A stretch of 64,000 bases of DNA from Pseudomonas sp. LD120 (lineage in GTDB: Bacteria > Pseudomonadota > Gammaproteobacteria > Pseudomonadales > Pseudomonadaceae): positions 558,001-622,000 of the forward strand of contig NZ_WVHL01000003.1 in NCBI RefSeq assembly GCF_009861525.1. Direction: 5' to 3'. The stretch's first letter is position 1. Every line of letters starts with the position of its first letter. The notes beneath the pieces are model-generated. The model had not been told where the DNA came from. It searched no databases and was given only the letters and a program-made list of their open reading frames with translations. The position numbers were made by a program, and so were the translations under genes. Below, piece after piece: positions 9,321 through 18,016 of the stretch.

Positions 9321-9341
9321 GACATCGCCCGCGCCCCGCAA
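9313..9341 (-). promoter_or_regulatory. Sigma70-type promoter for minCDE
   Basis: On the minus strand, TTGCGG (9336-9341) and TATAAG (9313-9318) are 17 bp apart, about 40 bp upstream of the minC start. The -10 element overlaps that of the lpxL promoter at the TTATAA core, so the two polymerases should exclude each other. Confidence 0.6.
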
Positions 9342-9396
9342 GCCAGGTCGAACCGATGTAGAATGCGCGACCTTGTTGTCTGTCCCGGAATCTGTA

Positions 9397-10329
9397 ATGG
9401 ATCGCCCGCGTTTTCGAGCTGCATTCTTGTCTCCACGTTTCTGGCCGTTGTGGTTGGGACTGGGTGTGTTATGGCTGATCGTCCAACTGCCTTATTCGGT
9501 GCTTCTGCGCATCGGCCGCGCCCTGGGGGCGTTGATGTATTGGGTGGCCGGTGATCGGCGGGCCATTGCCCAGCGCAACCTGGAACTGTGTTTTCCGGAG
9601 AAGTCCGCCGCAGAGCGCAAGCGCCTGCTCAAGGAGAACTTCGCTTCCACCGGGATCGCTTTCTTTGAGATGGCCATGAGCTGGTGGTGGTCCAAGCCGC
9701 GCCTGGCACGCCTGGCCCATGTCGAAGGGTTGGAGCACCTCAAGCAGGCCCAGCGCGAAGGTCATGGGGTGATTCTCATGGCCCTGCACTTCACCACCCT
9801 GGAAATCGGCGCCGCTCTGCTGGGCCAGCAGCACACCATCGATGGCATGTACCGCGAGCACAAGAACCCGCTGTTCGACTTTATCCAGCGTCGTGGCCGT
9901 GAGCGGCACAACCTGGACTCCTTGGCCGTTGAGCGTGAAGACGTGCGCGGCATGCTCAAGTTGCTGCGCTCCGGTCGTGCCATCTGGTACGCACCGGACC
10001 AGGACTATGGCGCCAAGCAGAGCCTGTTCGTGCCACTGTTCGGCATCCAGGCGGCTACCGTGACCGCCACCAGCAAGTTCGCTCGCCTGGGCAAGGCGCT
10101 GGTCGTGCCTTTCACCCAGGAGCGCCTGGCCGATGGCAGTGGCTATCGCCTGGTGATCCACGCGCCGCTGACGGATTTTCCCGGTGCCACTGAAGAAGAG
10201 GATTGCCTGCGGATCAATCAGTGGGTGGAAAGTGCCTTGCGCGCTTGTCCCGCGCAGTACCTCTGGGCCCATCGGCGCTTCAAGAGCCGGCCGCCGGGCG
10301 AGCCCAAGCTCTACAAGAAGCGCGGTTGA
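9397..10329 (+). CDS. lpxL: Lipid A lauroyl-type acyltransferase
   Basis: The 310-residue inner-membrane enzyme adds a secondary acyl chain to Kdo2-lipid IVA. It has an N-terminal membrane anchor (about 14-35) and the HX4E catalytic motif HFTTLE at 131-136. The C-terminal part has the expected DQDYG segment. I chose the ATG at 9397 (MDRPRFRAAF), which gives the usual family length, over the upstream in-frame codon. It is divergent from minC. Confidence 0.92.
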   Translation: MDRPRFRAAFLSPRFWPLWLGLGVLWLIVQLPYSVLLRIGRALGALMYWVAGDRRAIAQRNLELCFPEKSAAERKRLLKENFASTGIAFFEMAMSWWWSKPRLARLAHVEGLEHLKQAQREGHGVILMALHFTTLEIGAALLGQQHTIDGMYREHKNPLFDFIQRRGRERHNLDSLAVEREDVRGMLKLLRSGRAIWYAPDQDYGAKQSLFVPLFGIQAATVTATSKFARLGKALVVPFTQERLADGSGYRLVIHAPLTDFPGATEEEDCLRINQWVESALRACPAQYLWAHRRFKSRPPGEPKLYKKRG

Positions 10330-10377
10330 TCCCCTGGTATTGATCTGGGCCTGGTGTGTCATGGATGGAGTGAATGG

Positions 10378-11535
10378 ATGAGTGCGGCGGAACCGGTCAC
10401 GGGCTTGATACTTTCTGGTGGTGGGGCCCGGGCGGCCTATCAGGTGGGGGTACTGGCGGCGATCGCCGAGTTGTTGGGGCCGGGGGCACGCAATCCGTTT
10501 CCGGTGATTGTCGGCACGTCCGCCGGGGCGATCAATGCGGTTAGCCTGGCCAGTGGCGCCACTGACTTTTCCGCGGCAATCGAACGTCTCACCACCTTTT
10601 GGGGAAACTTTCGCAGCGATCAGGTGATGCGCAGCGACTGGCCTGGGGTGATTCGCCAGGCCAGTCGCTTTGTCGGTCACAGCCTGCTGGGCTTGGGGGC
10701 TCAGGTGCCGGTGGCACTGATCAACAATTCACCGCTGCGTGAGTTGCTCAACCAGTACGTGCCGCTCTCGGGAATCAACGACGCGATCTCTCAGGGACAG
10801 CTGCATGCGGTGGCGGTGACCGCTTTTGGCTATGAGTCCGGTCAGGCAGTGACGTTTTATCAAAGTGGCGGGGTGATTGATCCCTGGCTACGTCATCGGC
10901 GGATCGGCATTCCTACCCAACTGACGGTTGATCACTTGCTGGCCAGCTCAGCGATTCCGCTGTTGTTTGCACCAGTGAAGCTCGACCAGGAGTATTTCGG
11001 CGACGGCGCGGTGCGCCAGTCAGCGCCGATCAGTCCGGCATTGCACTTGGGCGCTACCCGTGTGTTGGTGGTAGGCGTCAGCGGTAACCCGCGCAGCAAT
11101 GATCCAGACTACGCCGCGCAGCGGGCCTACATCGGACAGCAGCCGACACTGGCGCAGATCGGCGGCCATTTGCTCAACAGCACCTTCATTGACAGCTTGG
11201 AAAGCGATATTGAGTTGCTGGAGCGGCTCAATCATTTCAGTCGACTACTGCCCGGCAGTGCGGTGGATCGTCGCTTGGGGATCACGCCGGTGGACGTGCT
11301 GGTCATCGCCCCGAGCCAACCGATTGATGAGATCGCAGCGCGGCACCGGCAGCAGCTACCAGCGGCGCTGCGCCTGTTCCTGCGTGGGCCAGGGGCGACG
11401 CGTACCAGTGGTGCCGGGGTCTTGAGCTATTTGCTGTTCGAGGCGGCGTATTGCGGTGAGTTGATCGAACTGGGGCGCAGTGACGCCCTGGCCAAGGGCG
11501 AGGAGTTGGCGCGGTTTCTGGGCCTGCAGGGTTGA
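10378..11535 (+). CDS. Patatin-like phospholipase
   Basis: The 385-residue protein has a full patatin fold: oxyanion loop SGGGARAAY near residue 13, the nucleophile motif GTSAG with Ser48, and the DGA motif with catalytic Asp209. Substrates are likely phospholipids or other acyl esters. There is no signal peptide. The ATG at 10378 (MSAAEPVTGL) fits better than an upstream in-frame start because the family begins shortly before GGGARAAY. It follows lpxL by 48 bp and may be cotranscribed. A strong hairpin follows. Confidence 0.9.
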   Translation: MSAAEPVTGLILSGGGARAAYQVGVLAAIAELLGPGARNPFPVIVGTSAGAINAVSLASGATDFSAAIERLTTFWGNFRSDQVMRSDWPGVIRQASRFVGHSLLGLGAQVPVALINNSPLRELLNQYVPLSGINDAISQGQLHAVAVTAFGYESGQAVTFYQSGGVIDPWLRHRRIGIPTQLTVDHLLASSAIPLLFAPVKLDQEYFGDGAVRQSAPISPALHLGATRVLVVGVSGNPRSNDPDYAAQRAYIGQQPTLAQIGGHLLNSTFIDSLESDIELLERLNHFSRLLPGSAVDRRLGITPVDVLVIAPSQPIDEIAARHRQQLPAALRLFLRGPGATRTSGAGVLSYLLFEAAYCGELIELGRSDALAKGEELARFLGLQG

Positions 11536-11537
11536 TG

Positions 11538-11567
11538 CCCGGGCTCAGCCGATGAGCCCGGGATTTT
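11538..11567 (+). terminator. Terminator after the patatin gene
   Basis: CCCGGGCTCA (11538-11547) pairs with TGAGCCCGGG (11553-11562) around a 5-base loop, followed by ATTTT. It lies immediately after the stop codon and before the convergent dehydrogenase gene. Confidence 0.75.
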
Positions 11568-11579
11568 CGCAGCCTGAGG

Positions 11580-12554
11580 TCAGTGAGGCAGGTAGTCCTG
11601 GATGAACTGGCGGATCACACCGATAAAATCCTCGTCCGCGGTGAAACCCAGTTCGCGTGCATATCCGGCACTGAAGGCTCCCGGCCAGGAGCCGACGATG
11701 CGTTCGATCTTCGCGTCCGGGCGTAGCTGAATACGCTGGGCAACTTCGTCTCCGGCCACTTCCCGTAGCGCGTCGATCATCTGCGCCACGGTCAGCGACA
11801 GACCGGGCATGTTGATCACTCGGCCCTGACTCAAACGCTCTGCGGCCAACTCATGACCATGGATCAGGTTGGCAATGGCCTGGGCTGGAGACATCAACCA
11901 GAGTCGGGTATCCAGGGCCACGGGGCAGACACTGGCCTGGCCGCTGAGGGGTTCGCGGATGATACCGCTGGCGAAGCTGGACGCCGCCAGGTTCGGTTTG
12001 CCTGGCCGCACCACGATGGTTGGCATGCGCAGGCTGCGGCCATCGACGAAGCCGCGTCGGCTGTAATCGGCGAGCAGCAGGTCATTCATGGCCTTCTGGG
12101 TTCCGTAGGAGCTTTGCGGAGCCCAGACCTGATCATCGTCGACGTTATCCGGCAGTTGCCCACCGAAGACGGCCACAGAACTGGTCATCACCCACTTTGG
12201 GCAGGAGCCCAGCTGGCGCGCCCGTTCCAGCAGACCTTGGGTAGCGCTGAAGTTGACCCGCATGCCCAGTTCGAAATCGCCTTCTGCCTGGCTGGAGACC
12301 ACGGCGGCCAGGTGAAAGATGCTATCGGTGTCGGCGTCGATCAGTTTGGCCAGCACCTGTTCATCGGTAATGTCTCCTTCCTTGACCTGCACCCGTGGGT
12401 CATCGAGGCCCTGCACGGGCTCCCGGTCGAATGCGGTAATGCGCTTGATGGGCTGCAATTGGCCGTGACGGTCGGTGAGTGTGCCCCGTTGCAGCAAGGC
12501 TTCGATCAGTCGCCGTCCGAGAAAGCCGGCGGCGCCGGTGACAAGAATATTCAT
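11580..12554 (-). CDS. NAD-dependent epimerase/dehydratase-type oxidoreductase (DenD-like)
   Basis: The 324-residue extended SDR has TGAAGFLG at residues 6-13 for NAD binding, Ser125 in the VMTSSVAVF strand, and the catalytic pair Tyr150/Lys154 (YGTQK). Overall it looks like D-erythronate dehydrogenase DenD, which oxidises a four-carbon sugar acid at C2, but the exact substrate is inference. The start at 12554 (MNILVTG) is preferred over 12566. It lies just downstream of an MFS transporter, likely in one operon. The kinase and decarboxylase that usually accompany denD are not here. Confidence 0.75.
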   Translation of the reverse strand: MNILVTGAAGFLGRRLIEALLQRGTLTDRHGQLQPIKRITAFDREPVQGLDDPRVQVKEGDITDEQVLAKLIDADTDSIFHLAAVVSSQAEGDFELGMRVNFSATQGLLERARQLGSCPKWVMTSSVAVFGGQLPDNVDDDQVWAPQSSYGTQKAMNDLLLADYSRRGFVDGRSLRMPTIVVRPGKPNLAASSFASGIIREPLSGQASVCPVALDTRLWLMSPAQAIANLIHGHELAAERLSQGRVINMPGLSLTVAQMIDALREVAGDEVAQRIQLRPDAKIERIVGSWPGAFSAGYARELGFTADEDFIGVIRQFIQDYLPH

Positions 12555-12570
12555 GAGTGGCTCCAAGTGT

Positions 12571-13881
12571 TCAGCGATTGACGAGTTTTCCGGGAATCTT
12601 GAAGACCAGCAGGGCGCCGATGAACAACGCGCTGGCCATGACGTACATGCCGATGGTGGTGCTTTGGGTCAGGTCTTTGAGAAAGCCCATCAGGTAGGGT
12701 GAGACAAAGCCGGCGAGGTTGCCCCAGGAGTTGATCAGGGCAATGCCGGCGGCGGCCGCGGTGCCGCCGAGAAAGGCCGTTGGCAGGCTCCAGAACAGCG
12801 GCAGGGTGCTGAAGGCGCCCATCGCACCCAGGGTCAAGCCGATCATCGATACCGTGAAGTTGTCACTCCAGGTGGCGGAAATCATCAGGCCGATACCGCC
12901 AAGCACGGCGGTCAGCGCCAAATGCCAGCGGCGTTCGCGCAATCGGTCGGCGCTGCGGGAGATCAGCACCATGGTCAGCGCTGCCGCGGCATAGGGAATC
13001 GCCGTGAGCATGCCGACCTCGAACACGTCGCTGACCCCGGCCTGGCGAATCAGCGAGGGCAGCCAGAAGCCAACGGTGTAGAAGCCGGCGATCATGCAGA
13101 AATAGATGGCGGTCAGCAGCCAGATCCGGGGTTGCCCGAACACTTGCCTGACGCTGTGAACCTGATGGCCGTCGGCCTCGGCCTCGATTCGGGCTTGCAG
13201 CAGGTTTTTTTCTTGGCGGGTCAGCCAGCCCGCGTCGGCGATACGGTCGCTGAGGCAGTAGATCACCAGGCCGCCCACCAGGATCGACGGCAAGCCTTCG
13301 AGGAAAAACATCCATTGCCAGCCCGCAAAGCCCTGGTGGCCATTGAGGGCGCTCATGATCCAACCGGACAGCGGCGCGCCAATCAACCCCGAAAGCGGTA
13401 CCGCGGTAGCGAACAGGGCGTACATCTTGCCGCGGCGGTTGGAAGGGAACCAGTACGACAGATAGAGGATGACTCCCGGATAGAACCCGGCCTCTGCGAT
13501 GCCCAACAGAAAGCGCATCACATAGAAAGAGGTAGGGGTGCTGACGAAAGCCATGCACGAGGAAATGATGCCCCAACTGATCATGATGCGCGCGATCCAC
13601 AGGCGCGCACCGACCTGATGCAGGATCAGGTTGCTGGGAATTTCCACCAGAAAGTAGGCGATGAAGAAAATCCCCGCGCCCAGTCCGTAGACCGCTTCGG
13701 AAAATTGCAGGTCTTCGGACATCTGCAACTTGGCGAAGCCGACGTTGACCCGATCCAGGTAGGCCACCAGGTAGCACAGCAACAGCAACGGCAGGATGCG
13801 CCAGGCGACTTTGCGATAAGCCTGGTCTTCAAAGGAGGCGGTGGGGGAGCGGGCGGCAGTTTGCGACAGTGATTCAGTCAT
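12571..13881 (-). CDS. MFS transporter, anion:cation symporter type
   Basis: The roughly 436-residue protein has 12 predicted membrane segments and the ACS-family signature near the start (LLCYLVAYLDRVNVGFAK). Such carriers import organic and sugar acids such as glucarate or tartrate with protons. The start could also be 13893 (MGKDMTES). It precedes the DenD-like dehydrogenase by 16 bp and is divergent from a FadR-type regulator. This suggests a small sugar-acid uptake and oxidation operon. Confidence 0.85.
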   Translation of the reverse strand: MTESLSQTAARSPTASFEDQAYRKVAWRILPLLLLCYLVAYLDRVNVGFAKLQMSEDLQFSEAVYGLGAGIFFIAYFLVEIPSNLILHQVGARLWIARIMISWGIISSCMAFVSTPTSFYVMRFLLGIAEAGFYPGVILYLSYWFPSNRRGKMYALFATAVPLSGLIGAPLSGWIMSALNGHQGFAGWQWMFFLEGLPSILVGGLVIYCLSDRIADAGWLTRQEKNLLQARIEAEADGHQVHSVRQVFGQPRIWLLTAIYFCMIAGFYTVGFWLPSLIRQAGVSDVFEVGMLTAIPYAAAALTMVLISRSADRLRERRWHLALTAVLGGIGLMISATWSDNFTVSMIGLTLGAMGAFSTLPLFWSLPTAFLGGTAAAAGIALINSWGNLAGFVSPYLMGFLKDLTQSTTIGMYVMASALFIGALLVFKIPGKLVNR

Positions 13882-13950
13882 GTCTTTACCCATCCTTTTT
13901 TCTTGTATTTGGGTGATTTTGTTTTTATCGGACTTGCTGAGGTGTCTTAG

Positions 13951-13970
13951 ATATCATAATACATCATACG
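13951..13970. promoter_or_regulatory. Candidate operator of the FadR-type regulator
   Basis: ATCATA occurs twice, at 13953-13958 and 13963-13968, ten bases apart, in an AT-rich patch between the divergent MFS and regulator genes. Seen together they form the imperfect inverted repeat TATNAT-N5-ATNATA. Binding is a guess from position. Confidence 0.3.
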
Positions 13971-14048
13971 AATTCAACGGCCGGATACCGAGCGGGACGG
14001 CGTGCATGAAATGCAGTACCGTTAGCCACTTTGAATACAGAGATACCC

Positions 14049-14828
14049 ATGTCCATGCCTGACAACTCTTCCCCCGCCGTCGATTCCCTGGCGACGCTCA
14101 AGGATGCGGCCAAGGGCACCCTGGCGGATCAAGTGACTGCGGCACTCAAGGCGCATATCGCCAGTGGCGAGGCCCTGCCGGGTTCGCGGCTGCCCACCGA
14201 GCCGGTTATGTGCGAGCGTTTCGGGGTCAGCCGTACGGTCATCCGCGAGGCGATTTCGCGCTTGAAGTCGGCCGGGCTGGTGGAGGTGCGCCAAGGTAGC
14301 GGCACCGTGGTCAGCGAGGGCGCGCATATCAAGGCCTTCACTATCGATCTGGATGTCCGCGGGTCGATCGAGGCGGTGCTCCGGGTGACTGAACTGCGAC
14401 GTGGTATCGAGGGCGAGGCGGCGGCGCTGGCGGCGCAGCGGCACACCCCCGAGCAACTGCAGGCGATCCATCAGGCGTTGCTGGCCATCGATGTGGCCGA
14501 GCAGGCCGGCCAGGATGGCGTGGAGCAGGACCTGGCGTTTCACTTGTCGATTTCCCAGGCCACCGGCAATCCGCTGTATCCCTCATTGCATGAGTTCATT
14601 GCCCAGTTCATCAAAGAGGCGATCCGCATTACCCGTTCCAATGAGGAGCGGCGCCGGGATCTGGCGCACTCGGTGCGCGATGAGCATTTCGCGGTCTATG
14701 GGGCCATCGCCGCGCGTGATGTCGAAGGGGCGCGGCAAGCAGCGCTGAGCCACATCCACAATGCGGTAGAACGGCTCAAGAGTGCCGATCCGGGATTCTG
14801 GCGGGACTCCGGATCACGTCTTGCCTGA
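14049..14828 (+). CDS. GntR-family regulator, FadR/FCD subfamily
   Basis: The 259-residue protein has an N-terminal winged helix (about 25-90, with SRLPTEPVMCERFGVSRTVI) and a C-terminal FCD domain (about 105-250) whose His residues (for example HLSISQATGN and DEHFAVY) usually bind a metal and a carboxylate ligand. It is divergent from the MFS-dehydrogenase pair and is probably its sugar-acid responsive repressor. The start is uncertain: ATG at 14049 or 14055, or TTG at 14031. Confidence 0.87.
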   Translation: MSMPDNSSPAVDSLATLKDAAKGTLADQVTAALKAHIASGEALPGSRLPTEPVMCERFGVSRTVIREAISRLKSAGLVEVRQGSGTVVSEGAHIKAFTIDLDVRGSIEAVLRVTELRRGIEGEAAALAAQRHTPEQLQAIHQALLAIDVAEQAGQDGVEQDLAFHLSISQATGNPLYPSLHEFIAQFIKEAIRITRSNEERRRDLAHSVRDEHFAVYGAIAARDVEGARQAALSHIHNAVERLKSADPGFWRDSGSRLA

Positions 14829-14861
14829 TAGGCAGCATCGCGCTGGCCCATCAGTCTGAGT

Positions 14862-14893
14862 GGCCGGCTCTCATCGGAACATGAGGGCCGGCC
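14862..14893. terminator. Bidirectional terminator
   Basis: GGCCGGCTCTCAT (14862-14874) and ATGAGGGCCGGCC (14881-14893) form a long stem with one mismatch between the convergent FadR-type regulator and Tsx-like genes. Confidence 0.65.
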
Positions 14894-14906
14894 GTCTCTG
14901 AGGGGA

Positions 14907-15692
14907 TCAGAAGTGGTACTTGACCAGCAGGCTGGCGGTGTCCTGGTTGGTCTCGAAGTTACGCGAATCCTTGATTCCGTATTTGTTCTTCCAGTAGTCG
15001 TACTCAAAACCGACGTACAACTGTTTGTCGCCCCAGTTCAATGCCTTGCCCAGGTCGTATTTGATCTGCGGGTTGAAGTGCAGGTTGGCGTGGTAGGTGC
15101 CCTTGGCGTTCTGGTCGTTGTCCACCACCCAGTCCATGAAGCCGTCGATCAGGATGTCCGAGCGACCCACGGGAATGGTGTAGGACCACACCGGGGTGAT
15201 CTGCCAGACGTTGTCACCCGCGCGACTGCCCTCGGTGTGGCGCTGGTAGAAGTTCAACTGGAAGTAGTCGAAGCCCGGTATTGCCAGGTCGAAACCTGGA
15301 CCGATCAGGTAGGACTCGTTGTCGCCTTCGCCGAACTCGTAGGTAAAGGCCAACAGCACGTCCTTGATCGGACCGAATTCCAGTTTCTGGTCGAAGATCT
15401 TGCCGAATGAAAGGCGCGGAGAAAACTCGCCGTAGTAGGTGTCCGGGCCGACGTTGCCGTCTTTTTTGCCGTTGTAAAAGATACGATCGAGGAAGAAAAA
15501 GTTGTCGCCGTACTTCCACGCATCAGCATGTTCGAAGGTCACCGTTTGCTGAATCTGCGGATTGACTTCAAAGTTTTTGCCGTACAAGTAAGTCAGGCTG
15601 TTGGTCTGCCATTGCAGCAGGTCGCCCGCTACGGCCTGCCCTCCGGTCAACAAGGTAGCGGCCAACATCAGGCGTGTGCACATCGGTTTCAT
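14907..15692 (-). CDS. Tsx-like outer membrane nucleoside channel
   Basis: The 261-residue product has a signal peptide cut after VAG, then alternating amphipathic strands rich in Tyr, Trp and Phe and a C-terminal aromatic ending (KYHF) typical of outer membrane barrels. The pattern fits the Tsx/OmpK family, channels for nucleosides. It lies between the sugar-acid set and the purine catabolism cluster, and may serve uptake of nucleosides or related compounds. Which unit it belongs to is unclear. No terminator separates its start from the long non-coding stretch upstream. Confidence 0.8.
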   Translation of the reverse strand: MKPMCTRLMLAATLLTGGQAVAGDLLQWQTNSLTYLYGKNFEVNPQIQQTVTFEHADAWKYGDNFFFLDRIFYNGKKDGNVGPDTYYGEFSPRLSFGKIFDQKLEFGPIKDVLLAFTYEFGEGDNESYLIGPGFDLAIPGFDYFQLNFYQRHTEGSRAGDNVWQITPVWSYTIPVGRSDILIDGFMDWVVDNDQNAKGTYHANLHFNPQIKYDLGKALNWGDKQLYVGFEYDYWKNKYGIKDSRNFETNQDTASLLVKYHF

Positions 15693-16132
15693 TCGGTTGC
15701 TCCCAAAGTAGGTAGTTCCATGTTTTTATGGCTCGGCACTCTGATTTGGCGCCTTTTTTCTGTGCTGTAAAAACCATCCGATTGGTCAGCTTTATTGCTG
15801 TTAGCAAGAGCTGAGCCAAGGCTGGAAAAAAGCAAAAAACTCCCGTTCAACAGCGGTAATACAGTCGGACGAGGGTGTTTTCAGCGCTAATTTCGTACGT
15901 CTTGTTACCTGTTTGGGCCGGGATAAGTTGGCTTTAAGGTCAGGTTCTTGATCCGGGCTTTTTTCAGACCCGATTTGCGCGGCCGCGGAGAATACTGGCT
16001 CCCACGGCAGGGCTCAAGTGCGCCGCCACGGCGCACTGGTTGCCACTTTGGGGCGGACATGTCGCTCATCTCGCCCAGGTTTGTGAGATCACTGGCACTC
16101 AAAGAGGAGTGATTGCTGCAGCCAGAGCTAGG
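15693..16132. other. Gene-less stretch upstream of the Tsx-like gene
   Basis: I see no convincing gene here. It presumably holds the promoter of the Tsx-like gene in the AT-richer part near 15700-15850. The stretch ends at the MITE at 16133. Confidence 0.4.
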
Positions 16133-16300
16133 CTCTGTACGAAAAGTTTTAAGACGAAGGTCAGGCAAGGCGAAAGCGGTCGAGGAACGGCCGGGGTCGC
16201 GTTCGACTTTACGGGGTGTAAATGAGCATTCCGATCGAACTCGCGCACGATACCGTTTTCAACGCAGCATCACCGAGTATCAAGGCTTTTCGTACAAAGC
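16133..16300. mobile_element. IS5-like MITE, 168 bp
   Basis: Inverted ends GCTCTGTACGAAAAG (16133-16147) and CTTTTCGTACAAAGC (16286-16300) match at 14 of 15 positions. Both are flanked by the 4-base direct repeat CTAG (16129-16132 and 16301-16304), the YTAR-type target duplication known for IS5-family elements. The interior codes for no transposase. It is therefore a non-autonomous element that would need an IS5-type transposase in trans. A 25-base interior block (16224-16248) recurs with two mismatches at 48708. Confidence 0.75.
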
Positions 16301-16455
16301 CTAGTGCGCATGGCTGTTGAGCGGCCATGGTCGGATGGGGCTGTGCAAGCTGCATGATAGGTGCTCCCTGTTTGTTTTTATTTTCAAGGCGCAGTGTCTA
16401 GTGGGTGGTTGGATGACGAACACTGCCGGTAAGGGGCAAGTCTGAAACACCACCG

Positions 16456-16476
16456 AGGGCGCCGATCCGGCGCCCT
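16456..16476 (-). terminator. Hairpin after the urate permease gene
   Basis: AGGGCGCCG (16456-16464) and CGGCGCCCT (16468-16476) pair perfectly around a 3-base loop, ten bases beyond the permease stop. No T run is seen, so termination strength is uncertain. Confidence 0.5.
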
Positions 16477-16485
16477 GATCAGGGC

Positions 16486-17844
16486 TTAATGCTGATGGGC
16501 TTGAGGCATGTTGTTGGCTACCCGTTCGGAGCCTCCCAGGATGTTGAACAGTAGGTTCAACAGCAGCGCGCTCAAGGTCGCCATGGCGATGCCGCTATGG
16601 GTAATGGGGCTCATCCACAAGGGCAGGTGGGCAAAGAACTCTGGACGGACCACGGGAATCAGGCCCATGCCGATGCTCACCGCCACCAGCAGTTGATTGC
16701 GTCGATCGGCGATGTCGGCCTCCTGAAGGATCTTGATTCCGGTGGCGGCCACCATGCCGAACATCGCAATCGCCGCGCCCCCCAGTACTGCCGGGGGAAT
16801 CGACGCCACCAGGAAGGCCGCCTTGGGCAGCAGGCTGAGAATGATCAGCAGAGCTCCGGCAACGATGGTGACAGAGCGGCAGCGGACTCCGGTCATTTGC
16901 ACCAGGCCGATGTTCTGGGCGAAGGAGGAGTGGGTGAAGGTGTTGAGGAAACCGGCTAAGAAGGACGCGCCAGCATCACACAGCAGGCCCCGACGCAGCA
17001 TGCGCGGAGTGACCTCCTGCCCAGTAATTTTGCCCAGGGCCAGAAACATGCCGGTGGACTCGACGAAGATGATCACCACCACCAGGCACATGGACAGGAT
17101 CGGCGCCAGATGGAATTGCGGCATGCCGAAGTGCAATGGTGTGACAATCTGCAGCCAGGGTGCCTGGGTCATGCCACTCAGGTCGACCATGCCGATCAGG
17201 CCGCACAGTACATAACCCAGGCCCATGCCGATCAACACGGAAATGTTCACCCAGAAGCCGCGCATGAAGCGATGAATCAGCAGAATGGTGGACAACACCA
17301 GTGCCGCGATGCACAGGTAGATTGGTGAGCCGAATTGCGCGGCGGTACTGCCACCGCCGGCCCAGTTCACCGCCACGGGAAACAATGACAAACCGATTGA
17401 AGTAATCACCGTGCCGGTGACCAGGGGTGGGAAGAAGCGCACTACCTTGGACATGAATGGCGCAATCAGCATGCCGAAGAAACCGGCTGCAATGGTTGCG
17501 CCGAAGATGCCCTGCATGCCGATGCCGGGCATGCCCGCCATGGCCACCATGCTACCCACGGCGGCGAAGCTGGCGCCCATCATTACCGGCATGCGAATGC
17601 CCATGGGGCCGATGCCGAAAGATTGGACGATGGTGGCGATGCCGGCCACCAGCAAGTCCGCATTGATCAGAAAGGCGATTTCTTCACGACTCAGGCCCGC
17701 GGCCTGTCCGATGATCAGCGGTACCGCAATTGCACCGCCATACATCAGCAGAACGTGTTGCAGCCCCACGAGAATCAGTTGCAGCAAGGGCAAGCGCGCA
17801 ATGGCAGGCGCATCGGGGATGCACTGTTCGGATGAATCGGGCAT
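16486..17844 (-). CDS. NCS2 nucleobase:cation symporter, likely urate permease
   Basis: The 452-residue protein has about 14 membrane segments and the xanthine/urate permease motifs (VESTGMFLALG near the middle and QNIGLVQMTGVRCR). It is an inner-membrane carrier that imports urate or xanthine with protons or sodium. GAGGTG precedes the ATG at 17844. It sits downstream of puuD, so it likely supplies urate to that pathway. A REP pair lies in the gap from puuD. Confidence 0.9.
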   Translation of the reverse strand: MPDSSEQCIPDAPAIARLPLLQLILVGLQHVLLMYGGAIAVPLIIGQAAGLSREEIAFLINADLLVAGIATIVQSFGIGPMGIRMPVMMGASFAAVGSMVAMAGMPGIGMQGIFGATIAAGFFGMLIAPFMSKVVRFFPPLVTGTVITSIGLSLFPVAVNWAGGGSTAAQFGSPIYLCIAALVLSTILLIHRFMRGFWVNISVLIGMGLGYVLCGLIGMVDLSGMTQAPWLQIVTPLHFGMPQFHLAPILSMCLVVVIIFVESTGMFLALGKITGQEVTPRMLRRGLLCDAGASFLAGFLNTFTHSSFAQNIGLVQMTGVRCRSVTIVAGALLIILSLLPKAAFLVASIPPAVLGGAAIAMFGMVAATGIKILQEADIADRRNQLLVAVSIGMGLIPVVRPEFFAHLPLWMSPITHSGIAMATLSALLLNLLFNILGGSERVANNMPQAHQH

Positions 17845-17935
17845 GCAACACCTCAGATCTTTTTATTCTTGTGATTTAACCGCTGTGTGGTTGCGCACAG
17901 CGTGTCTGCAACAGGCAAATCTTGAACGCCTGACG

Positions 17936-17993
17936 GCAAGCAAGCCCGCCCCTACGGATGAATCTGGTTCTGTAGGAGCGAGCTTGCTCGCAA
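17936..17993. repeat. Inverted REP pair
   Basis: GCAAGCAAGCCCGCCCCTAC (17936-17955) faces TGTAGGAGCGAGCTTGCTCG (17971-17990). The second unit is the common extragenic palindrome of fluorescent pseudomonads. The two together can form a long hairpin between puuD and the permease gene. Confidence 0.8.
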
Positions 17994-18016
17994 AGCAGCC
18001 TGGCGACAGGCGCTGA

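Noticed and set aside
9469..10680. 403-codon frame antisense to lpxL
   Set aside because: It lies opposite a clear gene with catalytic motifs and is a GC-rich shadow frame.
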